This document shows positions 34,991 through 46,938 of a stretch of 64,000 nt of DNA, one piece after another. The position numbers and the translations under genes were made by a program. Positions within the stretch are counted from its first letter, which is position 1; each line of letters opens with the position of its first letter. The notes beneath the pieces were generated by a model. The model worked only from the letters and a program-made list of their open reading frames with translations. It was not told the DNA's origin and made no database searches. This stretch comes from Hydra vulgaris (taxonomy: Eukaryota > Cnidaria > Hydrozoa > Anthoathecata > Hydridae): the NCBI RefSeq assembly GCF_038396675.1, contig NC_088921.1, positions 6,259,501 to 6,323,500 on the forward strand, given 5' to 3'.

Positions 34991-35276
34991 TTTAGTAATA
35001 TGATCTCAGTTCAAGTTAGTTTAAAAAATTACTAAACAGCACAGTTTTATTACTTTACGTTTAATGTAGTTAAATGTATAGTAAGACTAAATTAAACCAG
35101 TAAGTTTTGATAATAATAGATTTGTTAAAAAATATAGTTTAAATAAGAAAATTGGTTTTTCATCTGAGAATATCAAATACTAAAATAAAAACAAACCTGA
35201 GAATGAAACGAAGGGATGGATGATAGCACATTCTCTTTTTGTTTTTTTGCATTTTTCTAATAATAATTTATATTAT

Positions 35277-35396
35277 AATGTTGTATTCTGGTTGAAAAAG
35301 AGATTATCCAAAAACTTGTGAATTATTATAATGTAACCAACCAGGTCTTAAAAGTAAATTCAATAATAAAGTAGTTTTTCCACAAACCGACTTTCC
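35277..35396 (-). pseudogene. Second Polinton ATPase fragment around the P-loop
   Basis: About 120 bases nearly identical to 3058-3174 (GTATTCTGGTTGAAAAAGAG, CCAACCAGGTCT, AGTAGTTTTTCCACAA). It encodes the Walker A Lys-Thr-Thr and the following helix on the minus strand. It ends at TCCAAC, the same point at which homology ends in the first copy, and again an inverted repeat follows (35403-35445). Nothing else of a Polinton is seen here. Confidence 0.85.
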
Positions 35397-35402
35397 AACT
35401 TA

Positions 35403-35445
35403 CATAACTTCAATGGATAAAAAAATTTTATCCATTGATGTTATG
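35403..35445. repeat. Inverted duplication, 20-bp arms with one mismatch, 3-bp spacer
   Basis: 35403-35422 and 35426-35445 (CATAACTTCAATGGATAAAA and complement) flank AAA. A third, direct copy (ACTTTAATGGATAAAA) follows at 35449. It abuts the Polinton ATPase fragment. Confidence 0.9.
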
Positions 35446-36469
35446 CAACTTTAATGGATAAAAATTTTGATTTGAATGTAAAAGTCAAAATAAAAATAAA
35501 ACTTTTTAGAATACTAATAAACTTTTTTTTTTTTTAATTTTTATAAAATTTGTAACTTATAATATAAGTGAATTTAAATATACTTTTTATTATCGCTATC
35601 AAATTTTTAAAAAATTTAGAAATTTTCGGTATAATAGTTATTGATCAAGTGACTCTGGTTTTTAGCCCAAAAAGTAACTTATTTCATCTACAATTTTTGC
35701 AAAAAGGAGATTTTGTCCTTTATCAAGCTTCAATGCTAGCAAGTCAATTACTTTAAAAATATGTTTATGCACTACTTTTTAAATATGTTTTTGAAAAAAA
35801 AGAGCATATTTAGATGATCTAACATAAAACCTAATTTAAAAATGATATAAAAATGACAATTTACAACCATGATTAGAGCAGGGGATCTAGATTACAACCA
35901 TGGTTTGAGCTAGGGGCTAATAAAAACACAAATAAGATTATTAAAGTTTTTTCATAATGAACTTATGAATATTTAAAATTTAACTTGCTATATTTTATAT
36001 TTTATGCTAATATAAGTAAATTAAGGAAACATGCTGTAAGTTATTTTATTTCGATTGTTTAAAGTTCAATAAAAGGAAATTTTGAATTTTACAGCAAACA
36101 CTTAAAATAAACTTTGATCTATTTTTTTATCCATATTTAACTTTTGACTTGGTATAGACATAAGTTTGTGTATAAGTTTTTTTACCAAAAAGTTATTTTG
36201 TAAAAATAATCTGAGGCCAATTTTTTTTTGTATATTTTATTTTCAACTTAGATGATACAAGAAATTCAGTGTGTACAAAAACACTTTTTTTGTAAAACAA
36301 AAAAATTTTTAAATGATTCTGGAATCTCTTATAGCATTTAATACTGGTAAATAAAATCTCTGTGATTCTTAACCATAAAAACAAAGTTTTTGATATATCA
36401 CTATATATAATACTTATTTAACAGATCAATATGTACATAAGTAAAACAACATACTCTAAAAGTAATTAA
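35446..36469. other. Gene-free stretch with a short direct duplication
   Basis: No coding signal. At about 35862-35916 a 27-base unit (TACAACCATG.TT.GAGC.GGGG) occurs twice. Small ORFs (35568-35756, 36193-36384) look random. Confidence 0.5.
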
Positions 36470-36790
36470 AACAATTCTAGACGTGTAATACACAAAAAAA
36501 ATAATTGCATACGTGGTATGTATGTATGCGTTACATATTATTGATGTTATAATTTTCTTTTTAAATCATTTCCTGTTAAAAGTTACGTTACATATTTTCC
36601 TATCAGAGGTGATTTTTTTTTAAGTATTTTTATTATTTTTGTTTTTAAACGTTTAATTAAATTCTAAAAAAAGTTTGTAATAGTTTTTTTAACTTGATTA
36701 TTGAAGATTTTAGCTTTGTTTTCAGAGAATTATTTTGTTAAATAATTTTTAGATTGTTCTTCAGATAACAATCATATATACAATCATACA
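36470..36790 (-). mobile_element. LINE 3' end fragment, same family as 46939-49930
   Basis: The block AGACGTGTAATACACA...TTGCATACG.GGTAT at 36480-36530 recurs at 47416-47460, and the following sequence, including TTTTAGCTTTGTTTTCAGAGA (compare 47592), encodes the last residues of ORF2 on the minus strand. It is a 5'-truncated copy of a few hundred bases. Confidence 0.65.
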
Positions 36791-37641
36791 TACAACACGG
36801 GTTTCGAAGTTAGAGGCACTATCAACATTTTTTAAAAGATAATCCTCTATATCTTGAAATTTTTTCAAAAAAAAGTGAGGGAAGTGGGTGCTCGTGACCC
36901 CTTAGCCCTCCAGTGGCATCGGCCATGAGATCTACTTATTGATTAAAAATCAAAATTAACAGCAACCTTACAAATTTTTTAAATCTCTTTTTTGATTTGA
37001 AACTTTAATCAACTTAACGACTTTGCCATACATTTCAATCTTTTTTGATAAATATTCCATATATTTGGACCTCGTTATGCAATGCAAAGTTTTCAAATTT
37101 GTTATTAAAGTTTTCAGGAGAGAGATTATTCAATTAATACATAAAAAATTAATGCTGATAAATAATTATATCAAAAATATCCATTATTTTCATATCATTC
37201 ATTAAAGGTTTAGCGTGTTCACGTTTATTTATAGAGTAAATGATGACTATGATTGGGTATAAACTTTTTCTTCTTCTTAAAATAAATCTGTTTTTATTCT
37301 GAACATCTGTTCGTTTTTCTTTGTTTTTATTAATTAGAAATAGAAATGTTTCATATATTTCTGTAGGCTTTCATTACTTAGTCAAGTTCAAGCACTTTAG
37401 ATTACCTGCATCAAATATAACAATAATTATGTGATATAATAATAGGCGGCATAAGTAAGGGTTGCTTTTTTTTTCAAAGCAGTTCTCATAGAAATGAAAG
37501 AAAACAACAATTACATAAAATTTTGATCATAGCTGTTTTGATTATTAATTCAATTTTAAAGTGTTTTTGGAAATAAAAAAGAAAGTTGCATTATTTTAAA
37601 TAACAACTGCTTTTTGCTGGCAGTATCGCCAACATTTAAAG
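36791..37641. other. Gene-free stretch
   Basis: No coding frame or repeat family recognised between the LINE tail and the hAT element. Confidence 0.5.
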
Positions 37642-37752
37642 TAGTGATCAACCGAAACCGAAATTTGAGCCGAAACCGAAAGTAGCAAAATATCGGTTCA
37701 GTGAAGCCGTAGCCGAAACCGAAATTTCGGCCAAAACCGAAACCGCAATTTT

Positions 37753-38535
37753 GGGTGGCCGGTTCTAGACAAGAACTTAGGAAAGCCTTTCTAGGAAAGA
37801 AACATGAAAATTCTTGCTATGATAGAAAAAAACATGATTACTTTTTAGGATAGAATAAATGAAGGATAGAAAAGAACAAAGAAATACATATATCCTTTCT
37901 GGCAAAGAAAAATGAAAAACTTGCTAGCAAAGACTTTTTTAGGATAGAAATCGCACAAGTAAAAGTCATTTTCTTTCTAGTAAAGAAAATTGGAAAAACG
38001 TACTAGCAAAGAAATTTTAGAAAAGAAATTTTAAAAACGTGCTAGCAAAGAAATTTTAAGAAAGAATTTGCGCGCAATTTGGTAATTTCAGTTATGATTT
38101 TTATTTGAATAAATGTTAAATAAGTATAATCTAATTCTAACAAAGTCTTTGTGAAATAATAAATATTATCTGAAACTTCTGAATCATTCATCAGTGATTC
38201 ACTTTTATTATAAAGGGTAATTCTGTCCTAGCAAGTTTTTTTGGATTAATGAAATAAAATTCTGTCGTAGCAAGTTTTTTAGATTTATTAAATGAAATTC
38301 TTTCCTAGCAAGTTTTTCGCATTTATTAAATAAAATTCTTTCCAAGCAAGTTGTTTGCGTTTATTAAAAAATATTCTTTCTTAGAAAGTATTTCAAGTTT
38401 CTTTTCAAAATTTCTGCCAAAAAATATTCTTTTGTAAAAATTCTTTTCTAGTAAGGTTTCTTTATTTCTATCATAAAACATTCTATTCTGAAATTATTCT
38501 ATCCTCATTTTATTCTTGTCTGGCATGGCACACCC
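37753..38535. mobile_element. Palindromic MITE nested in the hAT element
   Basis: GGGTGGCC...GACAAGAA at the left and, inverted, GGGTGTGCCATGCCAGACAAGAA at the right, flanked by AATTTT and AATTTC (possible AATTT target duplication). The left half repeats CTAGCAAAGAAA-like units, the right half their reverse complement (TTCTTTCCTAGCAAG). Removing it restores a continuous CGAAATTTCGG-rich hAT subterminal sequence. It has no coding capacity. Confidence 0.7.
38221..38410. repeat. 38-bp tandem repeat, about five copies
   Basis: Units beginning TTCTGTCCTAGCAAG / TTCTTTCCTAGCAAG start at 38221, 38260, 38298, 38336 and 38374. They form the right arm of the nested MITE. Confidence 0.9.
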
Positions 38536-38699
38536 AATTTCGGCCGAAATTTGAGAAAAAATGTTAAAAATCCCTGAACTTTTTATGATCACCGAGTTAA
38601 AGCAAAAAAAACTATTTTACGTATATCACCATGTAACTTAATTTGACTAAAACTATAATGTGTCAAGGCATTTCAATATTTAAAGTTAATAATTGAAAT

Positions 38700-39267
38700 A
38701 TTTTCTGTGCAGGATTAAATTTTTTCCATGTTTACTGGCAAAAGTCTGTTTCTTTCATTTGAAAGAATGTCTCCAACAGTTGAAAACAACCTTTCAACTT
38801 TGGAAGATGTTGGTGGAAGTGTTAGGAATCTCTTTGCTACTTTAGCCGAACTAAACTTTGCTTTTAATGTTGTTTTCTAATATAGATCTATGAAACTTCA
38901 GACCTTCTCCGGACTTTGAATCAATTTTTGAGATATTTTCAACCTAACCAGGCATTGTAAGTTGCAACATTTCAGTTCTCTGCCGTTTTGATCTGAAGTC
39001 AAATAAGGGTATTGTTCTTTTTTTAATTATACTTTCAGGACTGCCAGTAGTTGTGAGTATTGCTTTATCAGTTAGGAGATTTTTTAGAGTAAGCAGTTGG
39101 TGTCGAGTTCTTAAATGTGATGAAAGTCCGCTAAGTGATTGAAGTTTTGGATTGTGCAATCCACGAGATATTTTCAAGTTGCAGATATTGCAAGTTGCTT
39201 ATTTGGAATCACTGGGTGTTATAGTAAAATGATTCCACAAATAGCTTTTCTTTCGATTATTTTCCAT
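38700..39267 (-). pseudogene. hAT transposase remnant: BED zinc finger fused to C-terminal dimerisation end
   Basis: It starts at ATG 39265-39267 ('MENNRKKSYLWNHFTI'). The BED finger has 'CNICNLKISRG' and 'LSSHLRTRH' (C-x2-C...H-x4-H), interrupted by one TAA between 'SDSK' and 'ATCNIC'. After about 70 more residues the frame ends, and from about 38880 the minus strand encodes 'AKRFLTLPPTSSKVERLFST' and 'NERNRLLPVNMEKI', the conserved C-terminal dimerisation region. The whole catalytic middle (roughly 400-500 residues in the family) is deleted, so the copy can only be moved in trans. Confidence 0.85.
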
Positions 39268-39646
39268 TGTAAAAATTAGCACTGAGAAACTTTTGATGAA
39301 ATTTTTGATTTTGGTTGCTTCACTTAAATGTTAATTTATTTAAAGAATGATTTGAGAAAACTAACTTAAAACAATTATGTAATGTGATTTCAATTAAAAA
39401 GTTCTACATTTGTTATAATTAAAAATTGATTTACTATTAAGCGATTACAATTAGAAAATTGTCATGATTCCACTCTGAATTTAAAATAGTTCCCAATCTA
39501 AACTTAAAAAAAAATCTTACAAAAGTTTCGGTTCGTTTCGGTAGCGGTTTGAACCGAAATTTTGGCCAAATTAGGAAAAGTAAAAAATTGTTAAAGCAGA
39601 AATTATGGTTTCGGTTTTGGCCGAAACCAAAAGTTTCCGTTCACTA

Positions 39647-42129
39647 ATTTTAAGCTTATTTTGGAAAGTTTTTAGCAATCCATCATAGACATGTGGTGAG
39701 CCGCTGCCTAAAAATTACTTTTCCTTATAATTTTTCAAAAAACACTCAAAAATTACCATAAAAAATGTCTCCAATTTATATAAATGTCCACCAAGTCTGT
39801 TGCACCAGAGCGCTACTAGGGACTTGCTGGCGGTTGTCGTTGAGAATATATATTAATATACTATAATAATACTACGTAATTGTAAGGAAACTCGCATAAG
39901 ACAAAAAAGTAGTTATTTCATGAGAACTTTTAAAATACAAAAACATAAAAAGTAAATTTATAAAACACACATTAACCTTTTTAGGTCTACTGTTCAGTAA
40001 TATTTTACTATGTATAATTACTACTGTATTTATTATGTATACTTACTACTATAATAAACATACCATCACAATTACCACTACCAATAGCTAGTGGTACCAA
40101 TGGTTAAACCATAAGAGATTGGTTTGCTGAAAATTCGATGGTATTTGGAGAAAACGTGTTATTTAAAAATGGATAAAATCGGTTTTCTGTTGTCTCCAAA
40201 ATAAAATATTTCTATTGGTGAATGAGGAAAAAATACATTTTTGAAAAAAGCTCAAAGTAATAAAAAAATACTCCCCATTTATTTGCAGTAAAGGAAAGCT
40301 TGCCAGGTGTTCAACTTTTTTTTGAGTATATTAAAAACGTTTTTTTTATTTTTTAATAAATAAAAAAAAACTCATACTAATTAATATTTTTTTGAACTGT
40401 CATGCCGTAGATTTTTCCATTGAACTTAGCGAAATTCGCTCTGAAAATTTAACAAATCTTATTGCTATATCACCAAAAGCAACACAAATTTTTCACCAAC
40501 TTAATTTGGCTTTTTTTTAACCTATAAAAGCAAATTGATTTTTTTTTGCCGACAATAGCGGTTTATTCACGAGGGACATAAAATATGCGAAAAAATTGTA
40601 CTAAGAAGCATCAAGTTCATTTATATTTGATCCTTTTATTGCAAATAATATTAGAATTAGAATTGGTTTTAAATAAGATGAATTTTTCCATTCGAATGCA
40701 AATCGATGCAAACAATTTTTGTTTAGTCATAGTCAATTACAATTGACGCTCCAACTGCTTATTCAACCAATCAAATGCGACTTTATCAGTTTCATCTCAT
40801 ATAAACTTTATTGAATCCTGCATTCATTCAAGTATTTTAGAACAATTCCAAAAAGCTGAGAATTGTTTAGGCTGGAAAGGTGACCTTGAAAACATTCAAT
40901 AGTATTAATTTTGAAAAAGAGCCTTATCTAACAAATGTAAAACCTTAATCTTAGTAATGACGTATAACAGAATAAGGAAAAGCAATTACTAACCTGTAAT
41001 ATTAAAAACATGCAAACTTTACTTAAAATTTTTTTATTTTGAATTATAATAGTTATTTCTATGCTTATCCAAGTCAGTGTTTTGTTTTGCAATGTTACAG
41101 GTGTCAATTTGAACAAAGCTACAAAACGTTATAAACAAGATTTTTTTTTTAAACTTCAATTAATAGCTTTAATGGTATTTCATTCTACATGATTTTTGAT
41201 GGGCAAAAAATTCTCATAATAAATTATTAAAAACCAGCAAGAGAATGTGCAGTAATTGTTAATTAGAACCTTGTAAAACTAAATATTAGTTAACTAAAGT
41301 TGCAGATAAAACTTTGACACATTAGCAGTTTGCTTGTTTTGCGCTATATCGCTGTAAATTTTAACTTATTTTGTTCGTTAATTCTTTTTTAAGTCAATTT
41401 TTGAAAAAATATCAGGTAGAACCTTGTCAAACCAACGCGACGAGTAATATTCAAATAACCCAGGCGCCTTTATTATTTTCTAAGTAAGTTAGTAATTATG
41501 GCGGATATGTTTAAAAGAATACTGTTCCAAATGCTATTGATACTTCTCACATTTAAACATGAAATGTTGTGAAAAAACAAAATTAATTTAAATATCAAAC
41601 AATTTATTTTATTGTTAAAGTTTTGGCGAGAATATACATTTTATAACTATGTTTTCACAAACTATGTTTAAAAAGGTAACATGCTTTTTATAACTGTAAC
41701 TATGTTTACATAAATACAACTGTAACTATGTAACTATGTTTACTTAAATACAACTGTAACTATGTAACTATGTTTACTTAAATACAACTGTAACTATGTA
41801 ACTATGTTTACATAAATAAATTGTTACAACATTCTTATAACATTTAACTATAACATTGTAATTTTATTCAACAGGTTAATATTATTGATAACAGTTTTGC
41901 TACAAAGCAAAATGCTATAAACTCAAACAACTAAAAACATCGCGCTTTTGTTTCTTTGAAAAAAAATGTAATCTTCAAATTTAGGCTTTAATTGAAAAGT
42001 ATCTTATAAGTTGACTTTATTGTGAGTAGAATCAACTATGATACAATGTAGGAGTCTCTCCTATAATATAGGAACTTATGCAGTTGACACTATCTTATAA
42101 GATCATTTTACATCAGCCTCTATATATGC
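39647..42129. other. Gene-free stretch
   Basis: About 2.5 kb of A+T-rich sequence without a recognisable gene or family. The only regular structure is the minisatellite at 41697-41820. ORF 40928-41116 has no features. Confidence 0.5.
41697..41820. repeat. 34-bp minisatellite, about 3.5 copies
   Basis: Unit AACTATGTTTAC.TAAATACAACTGT starts at 41698, 41733, 41766 and 41800. Copies are nearly identical, so the array is young. Confidence 0.93.
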
Positions 42130-43190
42130 CACATACGTTTCTAAAACCATTCAAAATTAACTTAAAGAATGTTGTGATAAAGCTTTTAAGATAATTCTCA
42201 TTACTGAAATCAATAAAAATAAGTACTCTCAGTTTTAGCTGATGAAGCATCTGATAGTGCCAATCTTTAACAGATGTCTATTGTTATAAGATAATTGATA
42301 GTATACTAGATTCGAAAACAGTATAGGCTACGCATTTTTTTTAACAAAAAATTCATCATACTTAGTGACTGAATTGTAACTTAAGTTTTAACAAAAATTT
42401 GATAATTTGAATTTTTTAGATTACAATTAGACTCCAAGATAAGCAATTCAATATATCTCATATTTTAGAGTCTTGAATTTGACAATTAAAAAAATACGCT
42501 TCAAGAAAATAAATTTGGTATTGATTTATTTCACTATAATAGATTAAATATTGCTAGATAGATTAGCTACGGCTTTGAATAATAATGAACTAAAGCCTAT
42601 AAAATTTGGAAAGCAAATTAATTGTTATAATCACTCGTCATTTTTAGTGTCAGATTATTTTAAGCTTTCTATCACTTAACCTCAACTGGACCATCTTATT
42701 AATGATCTTATTAATCAAATAAGTTTTCAAACAAAAAGGATTTTGGTTTATATGGGATGTTTGCTGTTTCAACCGCCTAAAGTTGCTTAAAAGCTAACTA
42801 AGATTGACAATTCTGCGTTCAGGAATTTCTAGATATCTATCATTTCTATCTTCGACTCCAACCTCTATTCATGCAAAGTTGGTATAAGGGAGCCAGAAAA
42901 AATCAATAAATACCCCTATCTAGCATTTCTTAAACAAAAGTTATGACAATGACAAATATGAATGGTTTCCCCAACATTTTTAAACACTTTTAATAAATCA
43001 ACTATAGGTTCACTATTTAGGTATTAAAAACTTATTCAAGATGTAGAGTGTTGGAAAATTGATTGAATGGCCTTTTTTTAATGTAAATTTATACAGAAAT
43101 TGTTTCAGATATAGGTAGGGCTTTTAGTATATTTCCAGCTTCTGGAAAGAGACGTTTAGAGTTGCAATTTAATAGTTATTAACTCTTATA
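42130..43190 (+). pseudogene. Decayed hAT-type transposase (TTF/ZMYM-like group)
   Basis: Plus-strand fragments: 'LADEASDSAN' followed by 'QMSIVIR' (about 42237-42290), the typical catalytic-region motif of this hAT group. Later come 'LDHLINDLINQISFQTKR' (about 42685-42740) and 'KVGIREPEKINKYPYLAF' (about 42877-42930). Stops and frame changes are numerous. No ends or target duplications were identified. It is the oldest-looking relic in the window. Confidence 0.55.
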
Positions 43191-44302
43191 ATTACAATAT
43201 TTTTTTTGTTAAAACATTTTATCGTTTTCTTTTATAGCTTACTGTTTAAATCTTTTTGTTTATTTGTTTTAAATGTTTAATAAATAAATTTACTTTCTTT
43301 TTTTGTGCACATTTAATGAAATTTGACCTCTAGATTGTTAAATGTTTTAAAAGTGTTCTAAACTAAATACAATGTAAATCACTAAATAAAAAATTTAAAT
43401 ACCTGTGTTAATTTTTTCGTGTATGCTACATAAAGAGTGCTTGGTATTCATAAAACATGTCAAGTATGTCATAAATTAGCTACTTGAAGTTCCTATAGAT
43501 GATGAAACTGTTCAAATCATTTTTTTTTATTACCTTTTAGTGGTGTAAAATAAGAAAATATTTTTAAAATAACATAATATAATAATATCATGATATTTTT
43601 GAATATTTCATGATAATATGATATTGTTATTTCCTCTATTTCTGGATTCTTTCCTTCATTTTTTTGTTACTAATTGCATAACTGCAACTATTACTGACTT
43701 TTTCTTTTTTCAACATTAACAATAAAAGTTTTACATTGAAATTAAATTTCACAACATTTTTTGAATTAATAAAAATACAAAAAATATTGTTAAATATAAC
43801 TGAAATATAATGTTTACTAAGAAACAATAGTATTTTAAATAATAAAATCTCTAGCCCAATTAAATACTTTTGAAACTCTCTGGTCGAAAGCACTGGCTTT
43901 GTATTAGCCAGTGGTTATTATCATATTTATCGTTCTAAAGGTATTAATAAAATAATCGCAATAAGTAGGGGGGCTAAAAATTATTTTGCACCAGCATATT
44001 TTTATTCTCCTTAGGGTCTGGGATTATATAAAATACATAGGCATGACTCAATAAAAACACGAAGTTTAATTTTTTTTTGTATTAGATTAGATTTTTAATC
44101 ACTTACTCAAGCTAATTTACTCTACAACTAATAAATAAGGCTGCTTTACGATGTCTTAGTATATTTTATTAAACATTTCATATTTTAATCGTAGAAATAA
44201 CTATATTTATTGAACTGTCTTTTCAAAATTGATGCATGTTAACAATAATTAGTTATTATTAATTAGTATTTTTGTTTATTTTATTTGTGTATTTTAATTC
44301 AT
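43191..44302. other. Gene-free stretch
   Basis: A+T-rich; the 85-codon minus-strand ORF at 43636-43893 has random composition in my judgement. No family recognised. Confidence 0.5.
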
Positions 44303-44395
44303 AGTGACGCCTAGGACCTTCAGATATAGCAGGGGACCGGGGAAATCCCCCAACCTTCCTCGCCAGTCCGACCCAGGCTCCATCCATACCCCAAC
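44303..44395. other. Short GC-rich island of unknown origin
   Basis: About 93 bases (from GTGACGCCTAGGACC to CATACCCC) that are distinctly GC-richer than everything around, with runs GGGGACCGGGG and CCCCCAACC that can pair. No tRNA-type boxes are seen. It could be a fragment of a SINE or another young insertion. Confidence 0.45.
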
Positions 44396-44589
44396 TACTA
44401 ATTAATATTAATTCATCAAAGTCTTTTTTTATCATTCAAATGTATTAATTTTTTTCCCTGTCATTTCATACGCCTCTTGGATGTGTGATCCAAATGGTTC
44501 TGTAATTTAACTTTTGGGCTTCGTTTATTAGATATTTTTAAAAGCGAGCACTCAATTTTTATTTAAAAATTACTCTATAAAATGGAAGT

Positions 44590-45260
44590 CTGCATTTGTA
44601 TTTTTATAAGTACTATCATAAACACTCTTTAAAAGTTTATTATTCAAGAAGTATACAAAAGCATCTTCTGACGTCATTTTCTCTTATAACATGGTTAGGT
44701 GAATGTAAAGCAGTAATAATTCGCCTTATCGTAACAACACTTAGTAACTTTACTTTATTAAGTTCGCGTTTGTTAAATGCTGTTTTTTTTTGCCTCTTTT
44801 ATGGAAGGTTCCGTTTTTGAATCAAATAATATAATTGTTATCAATCGTCTTTTGGTGCGAGAACTTGATTCATCAAACTTTTTTGTTGGTCGACCTCTTT
44901 TTGCTGATTTTTTTTTTTTTTAATTTACAAATAATTGATAGTTAAACTTTTATGTTGTTTGAGAACGCCATTTTTTAATTTCTCAAAATTTTAAAATCCT
45001 ACTGCTAATAATAACTCTCTACATTTTTCTAATATCTAATTCGCCGTAATGCCATAGAGCAACAAGCTTTGTAGGAGTAAGTTTTATTCTCTTTCTAAAC
45101 AAATTTACTTTGTCTTCTCTTACTTGAACACCAGTATTTATGTATTTAACCCATAATCTAAATTTTTATAACGATTTTTTGAAACCTGATAGCCTTCCAC
45201 CATTTGTATTAAATAGTTTTCCTCAGTAACCTTAGTTCTCAACAATATACCTACAAAGTA
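44590..45260 (-). pseudogene. Decayed transposon-protein N-terminus, family unassigned
   Basis: On the minus strand: 'VREDKVNLFRKRIKLTPTKL' followed by 'VALWHYGELDI' (45127 down to 45030), and further downstream 'GRPTKKFDESSSRTKR' (about 44900-44840). 'GRP-x-F-x-ES-x2-T-KR' is a motif I associate with N-terminal regions of uncharacterised, repeated cnidarian proteins. The part between and after is full of stops. No element ends were found. Confidence 0.4.
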
Positions 45261-45322
45261 AAAATAAACTTTTTACAACATTTAGAAATCATCAATAATT
45301 CAAAATTATTTAGCGCTCAAAA

Positions 45323-45354
45323 CTGAGAAGTGTGATTGGAGTCACACTTCTCAG
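45323..45354. repeat. Perfect inverted repeat, 13-bp arms, 6-bp spacer
   Basis: 45323-45335 (CTGAGAAGTGTGA) and 45342-45354 flank TTGGAG. No gene lies beside it. Confidence 0.85.
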
Positions 45355-46938
45355 GGTAGTTAGTAGACACTATAGACTAAAAAACATTCATCCCCAAAGT
45401 TGAACATTTGTACTTTTGTGATGAATTTTTTGCTTTTAATACATAAAAATTGTCGTAGCAACTTTATTGAGTAGATTTTTTTTTTTACCAGTTATAATAT
45501 AACCTTTCCATTTAAGCATACACTGTAAACTTTCAAATAATTATTCATCGGTTTATAAATTAAAAAAAAATAAATACTAAAACCCTAAATCTAAGTTTAT
45601 GAAAAACATTAAAAATCAAACGACTAGAAGATCAAGCTACTACCACTGATCCACATTTAGAAGTTCATATAATGAAAAATTCTTTGTGAGAGTGTTAGTA
45701 ACAAAACCAACTACACATATTGTTTGATGTATGTCAACAAAAACCACAAAGCACGTATTTTTTGATAAATGTCACTTTTTTAAATTTTGACCAATCAATG
45801 GGTCTCGTTGAAGCGTACAATTTTTATTCCAGTAGTTAAAACAGTTAGTGAAATAGGTCGAGGAGTCTAATTACTAGTCAAACAGTATATTAAATGCCTA
45901 CCAGTTTGCCACTCATTATGAAAAATGTTGTTGAACTTATTTGTGTTTACCTTATTATATATAACTTGTTTTTGGAATGTTTGAATGTTTTGAAAATTAT
46001 TTTTCTTTTTTCTTGTGTATTTCGTTTTTGCTTAAGGTATTCACTGCACCCAAGTGGCCATTTGCAAATTTAAATTCCAAAGTTTTAATAATATACAAAA
46101 TGCGTGCTTGTTGGTATCCTATTATGCGTGCTTGTTGGTATCTTATCTCCTATTATGAAAAATGTATTTAACTAATGAATTGTTCTCAAAATATTATGTT
46201 GAAGCATATTTTGTGCCTTCATATGTCTTCATATCCTAACGGTAATATTATAGTTTACAAAAATTGAATTTGAAAATATAAACGATTATTTTGCATGGAT
46301 ACAACTTAACGAATATTATACAACCTTATTATATAAATAGTTAACATATTAATGAAATGTACCAATATAGTATGCTTAACAACAAGTACGAACATACCTT
46401 GTTTAATTTCAAATAGTACATGTTGTTTTGGTGATTGGTTCCTCACTAAGCATGAAGATTGAAGGTAGCAGCGTCTTTAACTATCTTCTGAACATTACAA
46501 AAACCACAATAACCTTTCAGCGAGCACATGTGTCCGTAAGACGTTTATACACCGTCTTAGGTTTGTACAAGTAATGAGTCCAAAGAACGTCCTTTAGATT
46601 TCCAAAGAACGCTCTGTGCCTAATTAAGCAACTTAGTTATTGCGTGAAATTTTTCAGTCATTTTAATAATCTATAAAAGATAGAAAAGCGCAAATAAATA
46701 CAGTATTCGACTTTAATTAGGTACAATGCTCGTGATAGGAAAATGTTTGGTTAGTCCGACAACTCAATTTTTAATGGTTATTAGTTCATAATAGTACTCA
46801 TGTTTTTGATAGGATCAAGCAAGACAAGACAGAAAAGACCCAAGACCAAAACTAATAGGTCTCAAAATATCTTAAGACTCAGACAAAAAGTGTTGAGATT
46901 TATGTATTTGACTTTAGTTAAGCTTTGCTAGTATTATC
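45355..46938. other. Gene-free stretch
   Basis: No recognisable gene. GCGTGCTTGTTGGTATC is duplicated with a 27-base period at 46100-46145. ORF 45977-46171 overlaps that duplication and has no domain. Confidence 0.5.

Larger units (their letters stand above)
37642..39646 (-). mobile_element. hAT element, internally deleted, 8-bp target duplication
   Basis: Flanked by ATTTAAAG (37634-37641) and ATTTTAAG (39647-39654), an 8-bp target duplication with one difference. The ends are TAGTGATCAACC... and, inverted, TAGTGAACGG... . Subterminal regions are full of CCGAAA/TTTCGG motifs in both orientations, typical of hAT transposase-binding regions. The interior holds only the BED finger and the extreme C-terminus of the transposase on the minus strand, plus an inserted palindromic MITE (37753-38535). 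Confidence 0.85.

Noticed and set aside
38221-38410. CRISPR array
   Set aside because: Regular 38-bp period, but the units are contiguous tandem repeats without unique spacers, in a eukaryotic transposon. The same holds for the 34-bp array at 41697 and the 63-bp array at 8959.
43636-43893. 85-codon minus-strand ORF as a gene
   Set aside because: Composition is what A+T-rich noncoding DNA gives; no domain, no splice context, no neighbours of the same kind.
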